This document shows positions 43,825 through 52,718 of a stretch of 64,000 nucleotides of DNA, piece after piece. The DNA comes from an uncultured Lachnospiraceae bacterium. Lineage in GTDB: Bacteria; Bacillota; Clostridia; Lachnospirales; Lachnospiraceae. The notes under the pieces are model-generated. The model was not told where the DNA came from. It saw nothing but the letters and a program-made list of their open reading frames with translations, and ran no database searches. The position numbers and the translations under genes were made by a program. Positions within the stretch are counted from its first letter, which is position 1, and each line of letters begins with the position of its first letter. Location of the stretch: NCBI GenBank assembly GCA_947243855.1, contig CAMXIK010000004.1, forward strand, positions 87,413 to 151,412. The letters are read 5' to 3'.

Positions 43825-44280
43825 ATGAGACATAATCCCAGACCACAGGAAATGTACAGGCATTTTAAAGGCGGCGTGTATCAGATACGCTGTTTGGCGA
43901 AACATACGGAGACGGACGAAACCATGGTGGTTTATCAGGCGATGTACGGTGATTTTGAAGTGTACGCGCGGCCTCTGCCTATGTTTATGGAGGAGGTTGA
44001 CCAGGTGAAATATCCGGCGGCCGGACAGAAATACCGTTTTGCGCTGATGGAAGACGGGAAGGACGCGGAGGAGCCTGCAGTGAATTCCCGTGCCGTTGCA
44101 GAAGAGTCCGCGGTGACTGCCCGTCCCGCTGTGGAGGAGAAGCCGCTTGAAAAGACGCGGCCGACGGAGACTGCGGCAGTGTCAGAGCCTTCTGTGAAAG
44201 AGGAGATACAGCAGGCAGAAGAACAATTAAATATTGATCCTCTGGTGCTGGAATTTCTCGATGCAGATTCCTACAGGTAG
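43825..44280 (+). CDS. DUF1653-domain protein, first part of an interrupted gene
   Basis: A 151-residue protein from ATG 43825 (AAAGGAGATTCTT upstream). The DUF1653 domain spans about residues 4-66 (NPRPQEMYRHFKGGVYQIRCLAKHTE and MVVYQAMYGDFEVYARPLPMFMEEVD). Acidic/alanine-rich sequence follows. The TAG at 44278-44280 sits in the conserved run LEFLDADSYR-TAG-RLSILDAL; the frame continues open for 56 codons after it. The gene is downstream of a LexA-type promoter, so it may be SOS induced. Function of DUF1653 is unknown. Confidence 0.8.
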   Translation: MRHNPRPQEMYRHFKGGVYQIRCLAKHTETDETMVVYQAMYGDFEVYARPLPMFMEEVDQVKYPAAGQKYRFALMEDGKDAEEPAVNSRAVAEESAVTARPAVEEKPLEKTRPTETAAVSEPSVKEEIQQAEEQLNIDPLVLEFLDADSYR

Positions 44281-44451
44281 AGGCTTAGCATTCTCGATGC
44301 ACTCCATAACCGGATCACGGACGACATGATCAATATGATGGCGGTTTCGTCGGATTTGGAGATCAAGGACGGAGATGTGGAGGACAGATATATGGAATTG
44401 AGAAACTGTCTCCGCACCTTTGAGAAGTATGAGTGTAACAGATTGAGATAA
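44281..44451 (+). other. in-frame continuation of the DUF1653 gene beyond a TAG stop
   Basis: After the TAG the same frame reads RLSILDALHNRITDDM and then MMAVSSDLEIKDGDVEDRY, ending in CLRTFEKYECNRLR and TAA (44449-44451). It is protein-like, with charged helices and no alternative start behind a good site. It looks like the lost C-terminal third of the upstream protein. Possible explanations are a nonsense mutation, a sequencing error, or readthrough. Confidence 0.75.
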
Positions 44452-44490
44452 AAAAGCCCCCACCGGAGAGATCGCGGATGGGGGTGCTTT
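44452..44490 (+). terminator. terminator-like hairpin overlapping the next ribosome binding site
   Basis: AGCCCCCA and TGGGGGTGCT form a G/C-rich hairpin with a bulge, ending at the ATG of the nucleotidase gene. The same G run is the only ribosome binding site for that gene, so folding would hide it. Confidence 0.55.
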
Positions 44491-45432
44491 ATGGCTTACG
44501 ATTTGAAAAATAAGCTTGTGGTGGGCGTTTCGTCCAGAACATTGTTTGATTTGACTTATGAAAATAAAATATTTGAGGAGGAGGGCGTTGAGGCCTACAG
44601 CCGCTATCAGGTGGAGCATGAGGATGAGCTGCTTCGTCCGGGACCGGGATTTCCCCTTGTGAGAGCGCTCTTAAACCTGAATGAACTGCCGGGTATGGAG
44701 GGACGCGTGGAGGTCATTATCATGTCCAGAAACAGTCCGGACACTTCCCTTCGGGTCTTTAAGGCCATCGAGCATTATGGTCTGCGGATCACGAGAGCGG
44801 TTTTGGCAGGAGGCGCGTCGCTGGCTCCCTATCTTTCGGCCTTTAAGACCGATCTTTTCCTGTCGGCCTGTGAGGAGGATGTACAGCGGGCGATTGATTC
44901 CAACATCGCGGCGGGCATTATCTGCACGGAAGGAATCTCTACATATGACTGCGAACACAGGATCAGGCAGATCAGAGTGGCTTTTGACGGAGATGCGGTG
45001 CTCTTTTCGGATGAGTCCGAGCGGATTTTTCAGGAAAAGGGATTGGAGGCATTTGAGGAGAATGAAAGGCGAAATGCGGATAATCCCCTTCAGGCGGGGC
45101 CGTTTGCCAAGTTTTTAAGGACGCTCTCCGAATTGCAGAAGCATTACACGGAGGCGGACGCGCCGATCAGAACCGCGCTTGTCACGACCAGATGCGCGCC
45201 GGCCCACGAGCGTGTCATCCGTACGCTGCGGGCATGGGATGTGCGGATAGACGAGGTGTTTTTCCTCGGAGGAATCCGGAAGAGGGATGTGCTGCAAGCC
45301 TTTGGGGCGCACATTTTCTTTGACGACCAATCCGCCCACACGCTTCCAGCCTCAGAGGTGGTGCCAGCGGCCCGCGTTCCCTATAAAAACAGGGAGCTTT
45401 CGGGCGAGATCGAGGAGAAGGACAGCAGTTAA
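44491..45432 (+). CDS. cytosolic 5'-nucleotidase
   Basis: A 313-residue protein of the NT5C1-like 5'-nucleotidase family (PF06189). Motif 1-like region VVGVSSRTLFD, EVIIMSRNSPDTSLRVFKAI, RAVLAGGASLAPYL, FDGDAVLFSDESERIF and FFLGGIRKRDVLQAFGAHIFFDDQ follow the family order. The enzyme removes phosphate from nucleoside monophosphates and helps balance nucleotide pools. It starts at the end of a hairpin (44452-44490). mutY follows 14 bases later. Confidence 0.87.
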   Translation: MAYDLKNKLVVGVSSRTLFDLTYENKIFEEEGVEAYSRYQVEHEDELLRPGPGFPLVRALLNLNELPGMEGRVEVIIMSRNSPDTSLRVFKAIEHYGLRITRAVLAGGASLAPYLSAFKTDLFLSACEEDVQRAIDSNIAAGIICTEGISTYDCEHRIRQIRVAFDGDAVLFSDESERIFQEKGLEAFEENERRNADNPLQAGPFAKFLRTLSELQKHYTEADAPIRTALVTTRCAPAHERVIRTLRAWDVRIDEVFFLGGIRKRDVLQAFGAHIFFDDQSAHTLPASEVVPAARVPYKNRELSGEIEEKDSS

Positions 45433-45446
45433 AGGATGGAAAAAAT

Positions 45447-46574
45447 ATGAAAGACCAAGAGAGAACGATCGCCCGGCTGACGGACAGGATCGTAGCGCCG
45501 CTTCTTGCATGGTATGATAAGGGCAGGCGTATTCTTCCGTGGCGTGAGAATCCTACGCCTTATCATGTGTGGATATCGGAAATCATGCTGCAGCAGACCA
45601 GAGTAGAGGCGGTGAAACCCTATTACGACCGTTTTTTAGAGGCTCTGCCAGATATTGGCAGTCTGGCTGCGGTGGAGGAGGAGAAACTTCTGAAACTGTG
45701 GGAGGGACTGGGATATTACAATAGGGCAAGAAATCTGAAAAAAGCGGCGCAGATTCTTGTTTCGGAGTATGGTGGGCAGATGCCGGATGAGTTTGAAAGG
45801 ATCATATCCCTTCCCGGGATCGGCAGTTATACGGCGGGAGCGGTCGCTTCGATTGCGTTCGGAAAGCCAAGCCCTGCAGTGGACGGAAATGTGCTGCGGA
45901 TTCTCTCGAGACTCAGGGCCGACGATCGGGATATCTTGAATCCCAGCGTGAAAAAATCTGTAGAGGAGGAGCTGGCGGACGTGATGCCGGCTGACCGTCC
46001 CGGCGATTTTAATCAGGCTCTTATGGAATTGGGGGCCATGGTGTGTATTCCCAACGGCGCGCCTAAGTGCGAGGGCTGTCCATGGAAGGAACTGTGCAGG
46101 GCGCGGGCGGAGGGCTTGACGGATGTACTGCCCCAAAAGGCTAAGAAAAAACCAAGAAGCATTGAGCAAAAGACCATTTTGGTGATACAGGATGCAGAGC
46201 GCGTGGCGCTTCGCAAAAGGCCGGAGAAGGGGCTGTTAGCCGGGCTGTATGAGTTTCCATCCATGGAGGGGCACTGTGAAGAGGAACGGGTGCTTGCCTA
46301 TCTCAGAGAGCTTGGCCTGTCGCCCTTAAGGATCAGGGAATTGCCGCCGGCAAAACATGTGTTTACCCATAAGGAGTGGCATATGAAGGGGTATCTGGTC
46401 AGGGTGGACGAGCTTGCCAGTAAGGGAGACGGACAAAGGATGCAGGGTTTACTCTTTGTTGATCCGAGACAGACACGGACTGATTATCCGATTCCGTCCG
46501 CATTTTCTGTGTACGCGGAACAGGTGGAGATGATCAGAAATGGAAAAAATAAGAAAAATATAAGAAACATGTAA
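45447..46574 (+). CDS. mutY: A/G-specific adenine DNA glycosylase
   Basis: A 375-residue MutY. Catalytic Glu45 is in VWISEIMLQQTRVEAV, the HhH is LPGIGSYTAGAVAS with PSPAVDGNV, and the iron-sulfur cluster cysteines are in MVCIPNGAPKCEGCPWKELC (spacing 6-2-5). A C-terminal NUDIX-like 8-oxoG recognition domain (about 230-360) includes RKRPEKGLLAGLYEFPS and VFTHKEWHMKGYLV. It removes A opposite 8-oxoG. Confidence 0.96.
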   Translation: MKDQERTIARLTDRIVAPLLAWYDKGRRILPWRENPTPYHVWISEIMLQQTRVEAVKPYYDRFLEALPDIGSLAAVEEEKLLKLWEGLGYYNRARNLKKAAQILVSEYGGQMPDEFERIISLPGIGSYTAGAVASIAFGKPSPAVDGNVLRILSRLRADDRDILNPSVKKSVEEELADVMPADRPGDFNQALMELGAMVCIPNGAPKCEGCPWKELCRARAEGLTDVLPQKAKKKPRSIEQKTILVIQDAERVALRKRPEKGLLAGLYEFPSMEGHCEEERVLAYLRELGLSPLRIRELPPAKHVFTHKEWHMKGYLVRVDELASKGDGQRMQGLLFVDPRQTRTDYPIPSAFSVYAEQVEMIRNGKNKKNIRNM

Positions 46575-46677
46575 TAAAAAACAGCCTCTTTTATGCTAAA
46601 ATGACAGGGTAACGGTTTCGAGAAACTATTTTAAAAAGCGGCGAAGTAAGGCTTGAGAAAGGCATGGTCAGTTTAGC

Positions 46678-47703
46678 ATGAAATTATTATCGGTAGCAAT
46701 CCCCTGTTATAATTCAGAAGAGTATATGGAAAAGTGCATAGAATCGCTTCTGCCCGGCGGCGATGATGTGGAGATTTTGATTGTGGATGACGGTTCTACG
46801 GACAGGACGGGACAGATCGCAGACGAGTACGAAAAGCGCTATCCCTCTATTGTGAGGGCGGTCCATAAAGAGAACGGAGGACACGGATCGGCCGTGAATA
46901 CGGGGCTTGCCCATGCGTCCGGATTGTTCTATAAAGTAGTGGACAGTGATGATTGGGTGAAGGAGAGCGCATATAGGAAGATATTGGAGACACTTAAGGG
47001 TATCATTGCGGGAGGAGAGACTCTCGATATGATGATCAGTAACTTTGTATACGAGAAAGAGGGCGAAAAGAAGCATAAGGTGATGAAATATCATCATGCG
47101 CTCCCACAGGACAAGGTATTTGGCTGGAACGAAGTGAAACATTTCCATAAAGGGCAGTATATACTTATGCATTCCGTGATTTTCCGCACCCAGCTTCTTC
47201 GGGAATGCGGTCTTACACTGCCGGAGCATACTTTTTACGTGGATAATATTTTTGTTTTTGAACCGCTGCCTTATGTGAAAAAAATGTACTATCTCGATGT
47301 AAATTTCTATCGTTATTATATAGGAAGAGAGGGACAGTCGGTTAATGAGGATGTTATGATCGGACGGATTGATCAGCAGATTAAGGTCAACCAGATCATG
47401 ATAGACTATTTTGTGGAGAAAAAGGCGAAGATCTACGGGAAGGGCAAGCTGAAAAAATACATGCTTAGCTATTTGGAGATCATTACGGTTATTTCTTCCA
47501 TTATGCTGATACGCTCCGGCACGGAAGAAAATTTGGAGAAGAAGATGCTGCTTTGGCAGTATATCAGACAAAAAGATCTTGGCTTGTATATGCATCTGCG
47601 CTACGGGGTGCTTGGAAGCTCTATGAATCTGCCCGGAAAAGGCGGGCGCAAGATCTCGGTGGAGGGCTACAAAATATGCCGTAGGTTTTTCAAATTTAAC
47701 TAA
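46678..47703 (+). CDS. family 2 glycosyltransferase
   Basis: A 341-residue GT2 enzyme. The N-terminal SVAIPCYNSEEYMEKCIESL, VDDGSTDRTGQIADEY and VVDSDDWVKE segments give the nucleotide-sugar and metal-binding (DxD-like DSDD) motifs. The later part (LRECGLTLPEHTFYVDNIFVFEPLPYVKK) is typical of GT2 enzymes that build cell-surface glycans. No other glycan gene is adjacent. It has a -10-like TATGCTAAAAT upstream at about 46592. Confidence 0.9.
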   Translation: MKLLSVAIPCYNSEEYMEKCIESLLPGGDDVEILIVDDGSTDRTGQIADEYEKRYPSIVRAVHKENGGHGSAVNTGLAHASGLFYKVVDSDDWVKESAYRKILETLKGIIAGGETLDMMISNFVYEKEGEKKHKVMKYHHALPQDKVFGWNEVKHFHKGQYILMHSVIFRTQLLRECGLTLPEHTFYVDNIFVFEPLPYVKKMYYLDVNFYRYYIGREGQSVNEDVMIGRIDQQIKVNQIMIDYFVEKKAKIYGKGKLKKYMLSYLEIITVISSIMLIRSGTEENLEKKMLLWQYIRQKDLGLYMHLRYGVLGSSMNLPGKGGRKISVEGYKICRRFFKFN

Positions 47704-47706
47704 AAG

Positions 47707-47748
47707 AAAAGCCCTTGCCGTTCCCTATTTAGAGCGGCAGGGGCTTTT
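47707..47748. terminator. terminator, probably serving both flanking genes
   Basis: AAAAGCCCTTGCCG (47707-47720) pairs with CGGCAGGGGCTTTT (47735-47748), with A and T runs on the two sides, so it may stop transcription in both directions. Confidence 0.85.
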
Positions 47749-47774
47749 CATGCGCAGGGGCGCATAGATGATCA

Positions 47775-48467
47775 TTAGATGAGCGTACCGGGTTTCCGTT
47801 TCCGCTTGCTGTGCAGATCGTGGTAAAAATTGAGCAGCATATCGGAGTGGTAAACGATACCGTACATTACGGCGGCCATAATGAAAGCGGTAGTAACATC
47901 AAAGACGGAGTGCTGTTTGATGAACACCGTCGATAGGATGATCGACACACATAAGAGCAAGGAACCAGTGCGGATTCCCTTGTGCTTTTCCAGCCGAGAG
48001 CTCTTCATGACTGCAATGTGACAGCCAAGAGAGTTATATACATGAATGCTGGGCCACAAGTTTGTCGGCGTGTCCGTTTTGTAAAGCATGGCCACAAGGC
48101 TTGTAAATACATTGTCTCTCGGCATGACAGCAGGACGCAGATTGTGCCCGTTCGGCCAGAGCGTGCTGACAATCAAAAAGATCGTCATTCCGGTAAACAG
48201 GAAAGTGCATATCCTAAAATAGTCGTCCCTGTCCCTAAAAAAGAAGTAGAGAACCGTTACCGCTACATAGGCAAACCACAGCAGATAAGGGATGACGAAA
48301 ACCTCGCAGAACGGGATGAGGTCATCCGGCTTTAAGTGGATCAGGCGATAGTGGCTTGTCACGGTTTTTTCAAGATACGTAAACCACTGCATATAGATGA
48401 TGCCGTAGAGGAGCAGCGGCAGCGCATGTTTGTATTTGTAAAAAGTCTTTCCGAGCTTCTGCGTCAT
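47775..48467 (-). CDS. PAP2-family membrane phosphatase
   Basis: A 230-residue protein on the minus strand with about six TM helices. Phosphatase motifs: GHNLRPAV (KxxxxxxRP-like), LWPSIHVYNS (PSxH) and VFIKQHSVFDVTTAF (SRxxxxxHxxxD-like). It is probably a membrane lipid phosphatase or phosphotransferase, acting on undecaprenyl or phospholipid phosphates. The active-site histidines are present. It is one of very few leftward genes in the window. Confidence 0.85.
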   Translation of the reverse strand: MTQKLGKTFYKYKHALPLLLYGIIYMQWFTYLEKTVTSHYRLIHLKPDDLIPFCEVFVIPYLLWFAYVAVTVLYFFFRDRDDYFRICTFLFTGMTIFLIVSTLWPNGHNLRPAVMPRDNVFTSLVAMLYKTDTPTNLWPSIHVYNSLGCHIAVMKSSRLEKHKGIRTGSLLLCVSIILSTVFIKQHSVFDVTTAFIMAAVMYGIVYHSDMLLNFYHDLHSKRKRKPGTLI

Positions 48468-48793
48468 AAAATCAGTCCTTTCGATTCTTTCTACAATGAT
48501 AGCAGATCATGTTAAAAAGTCAAAATAAGATTTCCATAAAGTTTTCTTAATTTTCTCTGAAATTCTATTCATTATGCCAAAGCCTTATCCGTGCAGGGAG
48601 AACCCTATGGGAATTATCATAAATTTTGTTTGCATTACATAGCATAATACTTTATAATATTGTCTTGAAATTGCCTATATTTATATATTTTATATATAGA
48701 AGGAAAATTTCCGTCGCGTGTCGCTATCGTGAATTGTCCAGACACGGAGAACGAGTATAAGTGTGGAAACCATCAGAAAGGCAGGAATGAGGA
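48468..48793. other. intergenic region between PAP2 and glyA
   Basis: AT-rich sequence that must hold both divergent promoters. A TTGAAA (48665) is followed by several TATAT stretches, and a CGTGTC/GACACG pair (about 48717-48746) can form a hairpin ahead of glyA. No known riboswitch is recognised. Confidence 0.4.
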
Positions 48794-50032
48794 ATGTATT
48801 CATTGGATGAGGTAAGAAATGTAGACCCCGAAATTGCACAGGCGATTGTTGACGAGCAGAACAGACAGAATTCCCATATTGAGCTGATTGCGTCTGAAAA
48901 CTGGGTGAGTAAGGCAGTTATGGCGGCTATGGGAAGCCCGCTCACAAATAAGTATGCGGAGGGCTATCCGGGTAAGCGGTATTACGGCGGCTGCGAGTGT
49001 GTGGATGTGGTGGAAGATTTGGCCAGAGACCGCGCGAAGGAACTTTTTGGCTGTGAATATGTCAACGTACAGCCCCATTCCGGCGCGCAGGCAAATATGG
49101 CGGTCTTCTTTGCGGTGATGGAGCCGGGAGATACCTTTATGGGCATGAATCTGGATCACGGCGGCCATTTGTCCCACGGTTCACCGGTCAATATGTCGGG
49201 TAAGTATTTCAAATGCGTGCCTTACGGCGTCAATGACGAAGGGTTCCTCGATTATGATAATGTGAGAAAGATTGCGTTGGAGTGTAAGCCGAAGATGATT
49301 GTGGCAGGCGCCTCCGCTTATGCAAGAACCATTGACTTTAAGAAATTCAGGGAGATTGCCGACGAAGTGGGCGCAGTGCTGATGGTAGATATCGCGCATA
49401 TCGCCGGTCTCGTGGCGGCAGGGCTGCATCCAAGCCCGATTCCCTATGCCCATGTGACGACGACCACCACGCACAAAACGCTGAGAGGGCCACGCGGCGG
49501 CATGATTATGTCCAGCCAAGAGGTGGCGGACAAATATAACTTTAACAAGGCGATTTTCCCCGGCATTCAGGGAGGCCCTCTGATGCATGTGATCGCGGCG
49601 AAGGCTGTCTGCTTTAAGGAAGCCCTGTCCGATGATTTCAAAGTATATATGAAGAATGTGGCGGATAACGCGCAGGCGCTCTGCAAGGCTTTACAGGCGA
49701 GAGATATCAAGATCGTTTCCGGGGGCACGGACAATCACCTGATGCTTGTCGATCTGACGAATTACGATCTGACGGGAAAAGCGGTGGAGAAGCTTCTTGA
49801 CGAGGCGCATATTACGGCCAATAAGAATACGATTCCCAACGACCCGAAGTCTCCTTTCGTGACAAGCGGCATTCGTCTGGGAACGCCGGCGGCTACTTCC
49901 CGCGGTTTAAATACGGCGGATATGGAGCAGGTGGCTGAGGCAATTTCCATTGTGATCAAGGAAGGGGAAGCTGGCATCGGCAAGGCGCAGGCGATCATCA
50001 AGACATTGACGGATAAGTACCCTTTGGTATAA
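48794..50032 (+). CDS. glyA: serine hydroxymethyltransferase
   Basis: A 412-residue SHMT. PLP Lys228 is in [15 protein letters not shown]. Further signatures are [38 protein letters not shown] and [12 protein letters not shown]. It converts serine plus tetrahydrofolate to glycine and methylene-THF. hom and lysC follow closely (36-20 base gaps), which may place it in one operon with amino-acid genes. Confidence 0.98.
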   Translation: MYSLDEVRNVDPEIAQAIVDEQNRQNSHIELIASENWVSKAVMAAMGSPLTNKYAEGYPGKRYYGGCECVDVVEDLARDRAKELFGCEYVNVQPHSGAQANMAVFFAVMEPGDTFMGMNLDHGGHLSHGSPVNMSGKYFKCVPYGVNDEGFLDYDNVRKIALECKPKMIVAGASAYARTIDFKKFREIADEVGAVLMVDIAHIAGLVAAGLHPSPIPYAHVTTTTTHKTLRGPRGGMIMSSQEVADKYNFNKAIFPGIQGGPLMHVIAAKAVCFKEALSDDFKVYMKNVADNAQALCKALQARDIKIVSGGTDNHLMLVDLTNYDLTGKAVEKLLDEAHITANKNTIPNDPKSPFVTSGIRLGTPAATSRGLNTADMEQVAEAISIVIKEGEAGIGKAQAIIKTLTDKYPLV

Positions 50033-50068
50033 CAGAGTGAAAAGAACTTCTAACTCGTGGAGGTAAAT

Positions 50069-51274
50069 ATGATACAAATAGCGGTTTTGGGATACGGTAC
50101 TGTGGGAAGCGGTGTCGTGGAAGTGATTGAGACGAACAAGGCGGATATCAACAAAAAGGCGGCGGAAGATCTGGCGGTAAAATACATTCTGGATTTGCGC
50201 GATTTTCCGGGAGATCCTTATGAGAGCAAGGTTGTGCACGACTACAATATCATCTTAAACGATCCGGATGTGACGATTATCTGTGAGACCATGGGCGGCA
50301 CGAAGCCGGCCTATGAGTTTACGAAGCAGGCCCTTCTTGCTGGAAAGAGCGTGTGCACTTCCAACAAGGAGCTGGTGGCGGCTCACGGGCCGGAGCTTTT
50401 AAAGATTGCGCGGGAGAAGCGTTGCAATTATCTCTTTGAAGCCAGCGTGGGCGGCGGCATCCCGATTATTCGTCCCCTGAACTATTCCCTGACGGCGGAG
50501 CACATTGACGGTATCACCGGAATCCTAAACGGAACCACGAACTATATTCTCACGAAGATGGACAAGGAAGGCGTGGATTTCGACGAGGTGTTAAAGGAAG
50601 CGCAGGAGAAAGGCTATGCGGAGAGAAATCCCGAGGCGGATGTGGAAGGGTACGACGCCTGCCGCAAGATCGCGATTCTTTCATCCCTTATGTCGGGAAA
50701 GAACGTGAATTATGAGGATATTTACACGGAAGGAATCACGAAGATTTCCTCTGCCGATTTTAAATATGCGAAACAGATGAATAAATCCGTAAAGCTTCTG
50801 GCCTTAAGCCGGGATACGGAGGACGGGTTCTTCGCTATGGTTGCGCCCTTTTTGATTTCGAGAGAGCATCCGCTCTACAGTGTGAACGGCGTTTTTAACG
50901 CTGTGTATGTGCACGGAAATATGCTGGGGGATTCCATGTATTACGGCCGCGGGGCCGGAAAGCTGCCGACGGCCAGCGCAGTGGTTTCCGATGTGGTGGA
51001 CTGCGCAAGGCATCAGGGGAAGACGATTATGTGCTTCTGGGATGAGGAGAAGGTAGAGGTCGCGGATCGTAAGCGCGCGAGACGGAAATTCTTTGTCAGG
51101 GTTCCAGCGGACAAGCGGGAAGCTGCGATGGGAGCCTTCGGCGCACTGGCGGAGGTAAACGTAGGACTGGCGGAAGAGTTTGCGTTTATGACGCAGGAAA
51201 TGTCCGAGGCGGAGTTTGACGAAAAGATGGAGAAGATCGGCGGATGCCTGAATAGAATCCGGATAATGGCATAG
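50069..51274 (+). CDS. hom: homoserine dehydrogenase
   Basis: A 401-residue Hom. ATG 50069 follows GTGGAGGTAAAT. The NAD(P) fold is AVLGYGTVGSGVVEVI, and the substrate region has VCTSNKELVAAHG, EASVGGGIPIIRPL and GILNGTTNYILTKM. A C-terminal region is short and may be an ACT-like regulatory tail. It reduces aspartate semialdehyde to homoserine; lysC follows with 20 bases between. Confidence 0.96.
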   Translation: MIQIAVLGYGTVGSGVVEVIETNKADINKKAAEDLAVKYILDLRDFPGDPYESKVVHDYNIILNDPDVTIICETMGGTKPAYEFTKQALLAGKSVCTSNKELVAAHGPELLKIAREKRCNYLFEASVGGGIPIIRPLNYSLTAEHIDGITGILNGTTNYILTKMDKEGVDFDEVLKEAQEKGYAERNPEADVEGYDACRKIAILSSLMSGKNVNYEDIYTEGITKISSADFKYAKQMNKSVKLLALSRDTEDGFFAMVAPFLISREHPLYSVNGVFNAVYVHGNMLGDSMYYGRGAGKLPTASAVVSDVVDCARHQGKTIMCFWDEEKVEVADRKRARRKFFVRVPADKREAAMGAFGALAEVNVGLAEEFAFMTQEMSEAEFDEKMEKIGGCLNRIRIMA

Positions 51275-51293
51275 CGGAGGGATGGAGTAAAAG

Positions 51294-52613
51294 ATGAACA
51301 AGGTAGTTAAATTTGGCGGAAGCTCCCTTGCGAGCGCAGAACAGTTTAAAAAGGTGGGTCAAATTATCCGGGCGGATAAGGAGCGCAAATTTGTGGTGCC
51401 GTCTGCGCCGGGAAAAAGGTCTTCGGATGATACGAAGGTGACCGACATGCTTTACGCCTGTTACGAACTGGCGGCTCAGGGGAAGGACTTTACGAAGGAG
51501 CTGCAGGCGATCAAGGACAGATATCAGGAAATCATAGACGGGCTGGAGCTAAAGCTTTCTCTTGAAAAAGAATTTAAAACCATCGAGAAAAATTTTAAGG
51601 AGAAGGCTGGTTCCGACTATGCGGCTTCCCGCGGCGAGTATTTAAACGGCATTATCATGGCGAAATATCTCGGCTTTACCTTTGTGGATGCGGCGGAGGT
51701 GATTCGTTTTAAGGCGGACGGGGAGCATGATGCGGAACGGACCAACACTTTGATGCGCGACCGTCTTTCCACGGTAGAGGCCGCGGTGATACCCGGTTTT
51801 TACGGCGCCTACGAGGACGGCAGGGTAAAGACGTTTTCCAGAGGCGGTTCCGATATTACCGGTTCCATTGTGGCAAGGGCGATCAAGGCGAATGTGTATG
51901 AGAACTGGACGGATGTTTCAGGCGTTCTGGTTGCTGATCCCCGGATTATTTATAAACCCGCCGGAGTAGAGACGATTACATACAGGGAACTGCGGGAGCT
52001 GGCTTATATGGGATTTTCTGTTCTGCATGAGGATGCCATTTTCCCCGTGAGAAGCGAGGGGATTCCCATCAATATCCGCAACACCAATGCGCCGGAAGAC
52101 AGCGGCACTTGGATTGTGGAGAGCACCTGTCAGAAGTCTAAATATGTGATTACCGGCATTGCGGGTAAGAAGGGATTCTGCGCGGTTAATATTGAAAAAG
52201 AAATGATGAATTCGGAAATCGGTTTTGGGCGTAAGGTATTACAGGCTTTTGAGGAGAACGAGATTTCTTTCGAGCATGTTCCTTCCGGCATCGACACGAT
52301 GACGGTGTTTGTGCATCAGGACGAGTTTATGCACAAGGAGCAGAAGGTGGTATCCGGCATCCACAGGCTGGCCGACCCGGATTCTATCGATATTGAGGCG
52401 GATCTGGCGCTGATTGCGGTGGTGGGACGCGGCATGAAATCAACCAGAGGCACGGCCGGAAGAATCTTTTCCGCGCTGGCGCACGCGAACGTTAACGTGA
52501 AGATGATCGATCAGGGTTCCAGCGAGCTTAACATTATCATCGGCGTGGCAAATTCCGATTTTGAGACGGCAATCAAGGCGATTTATGATATTTTTGTTCT
52601 CTCACAGATATAA
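51294..52613 (+). CDS. lysC: aspartate kinase
   Basis: A 439-residue aspartokinase. KFGGSSLASAEQF begins the kinase domain; FSRGGSDITGSIVARAI and NWTDVSGVLVADPRII are the substrate/ATP parts, and two ACT domains (about 300-435, with MKSTRGTAGRIFSALAHANVN) give feedback control. It phosphorylates aspartate for lysine, threonine and methionine. The end precedes an A/T-rich gap before the hydrogenase-like chemoreceptor. Confidence 0.95.
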   Translation: MNKVVKFGGSSLASAEQFKKVGQIIRADKERKFVVPSAPGKRSSDDTKVTDMLYACYELAAQGKDFTKELQAIKDRYQEIIDGLELKLSLEKEFKTIEKNFKEKAGSDYAASRGEYLNGIIMAKYLGFTFVDAAEVIRFKADGEHDAERTNTLMRDRLSTVEAAVIPGFYGAYEDGRVKTFSRGGSDITGSIVARAIKANVYENWTDVSGVLVADPRIIYKPAGVETITYRELRELAYMGFSVLHEDAIFPVRSEGIPINIRNTNAPEDSGTWIVESTCQKSKYVITGIAGKKGFCAVNIEKEMMNSEIGFGRKVLQAFEENEISFEHVPSGIDTMTVFVHQDEFMHKEQKVVSGIHRLADPDSIDIEADLALIAVVGRGMKSTRGTAGRIFSALAHANVNVKMIDQGSSELNIIIGVANSDFETAIKAIYDIFVLSQI

Positions 52614-52718
52614 CAGGGGTAGTTTTTTATCATTTTTTATATTAAAATATGATCATACTTGTGACTAATTGCCGTAAGCACAGGGCTGTGCGGCATAATA
52701 AACTTGGGGAGGGTTACA

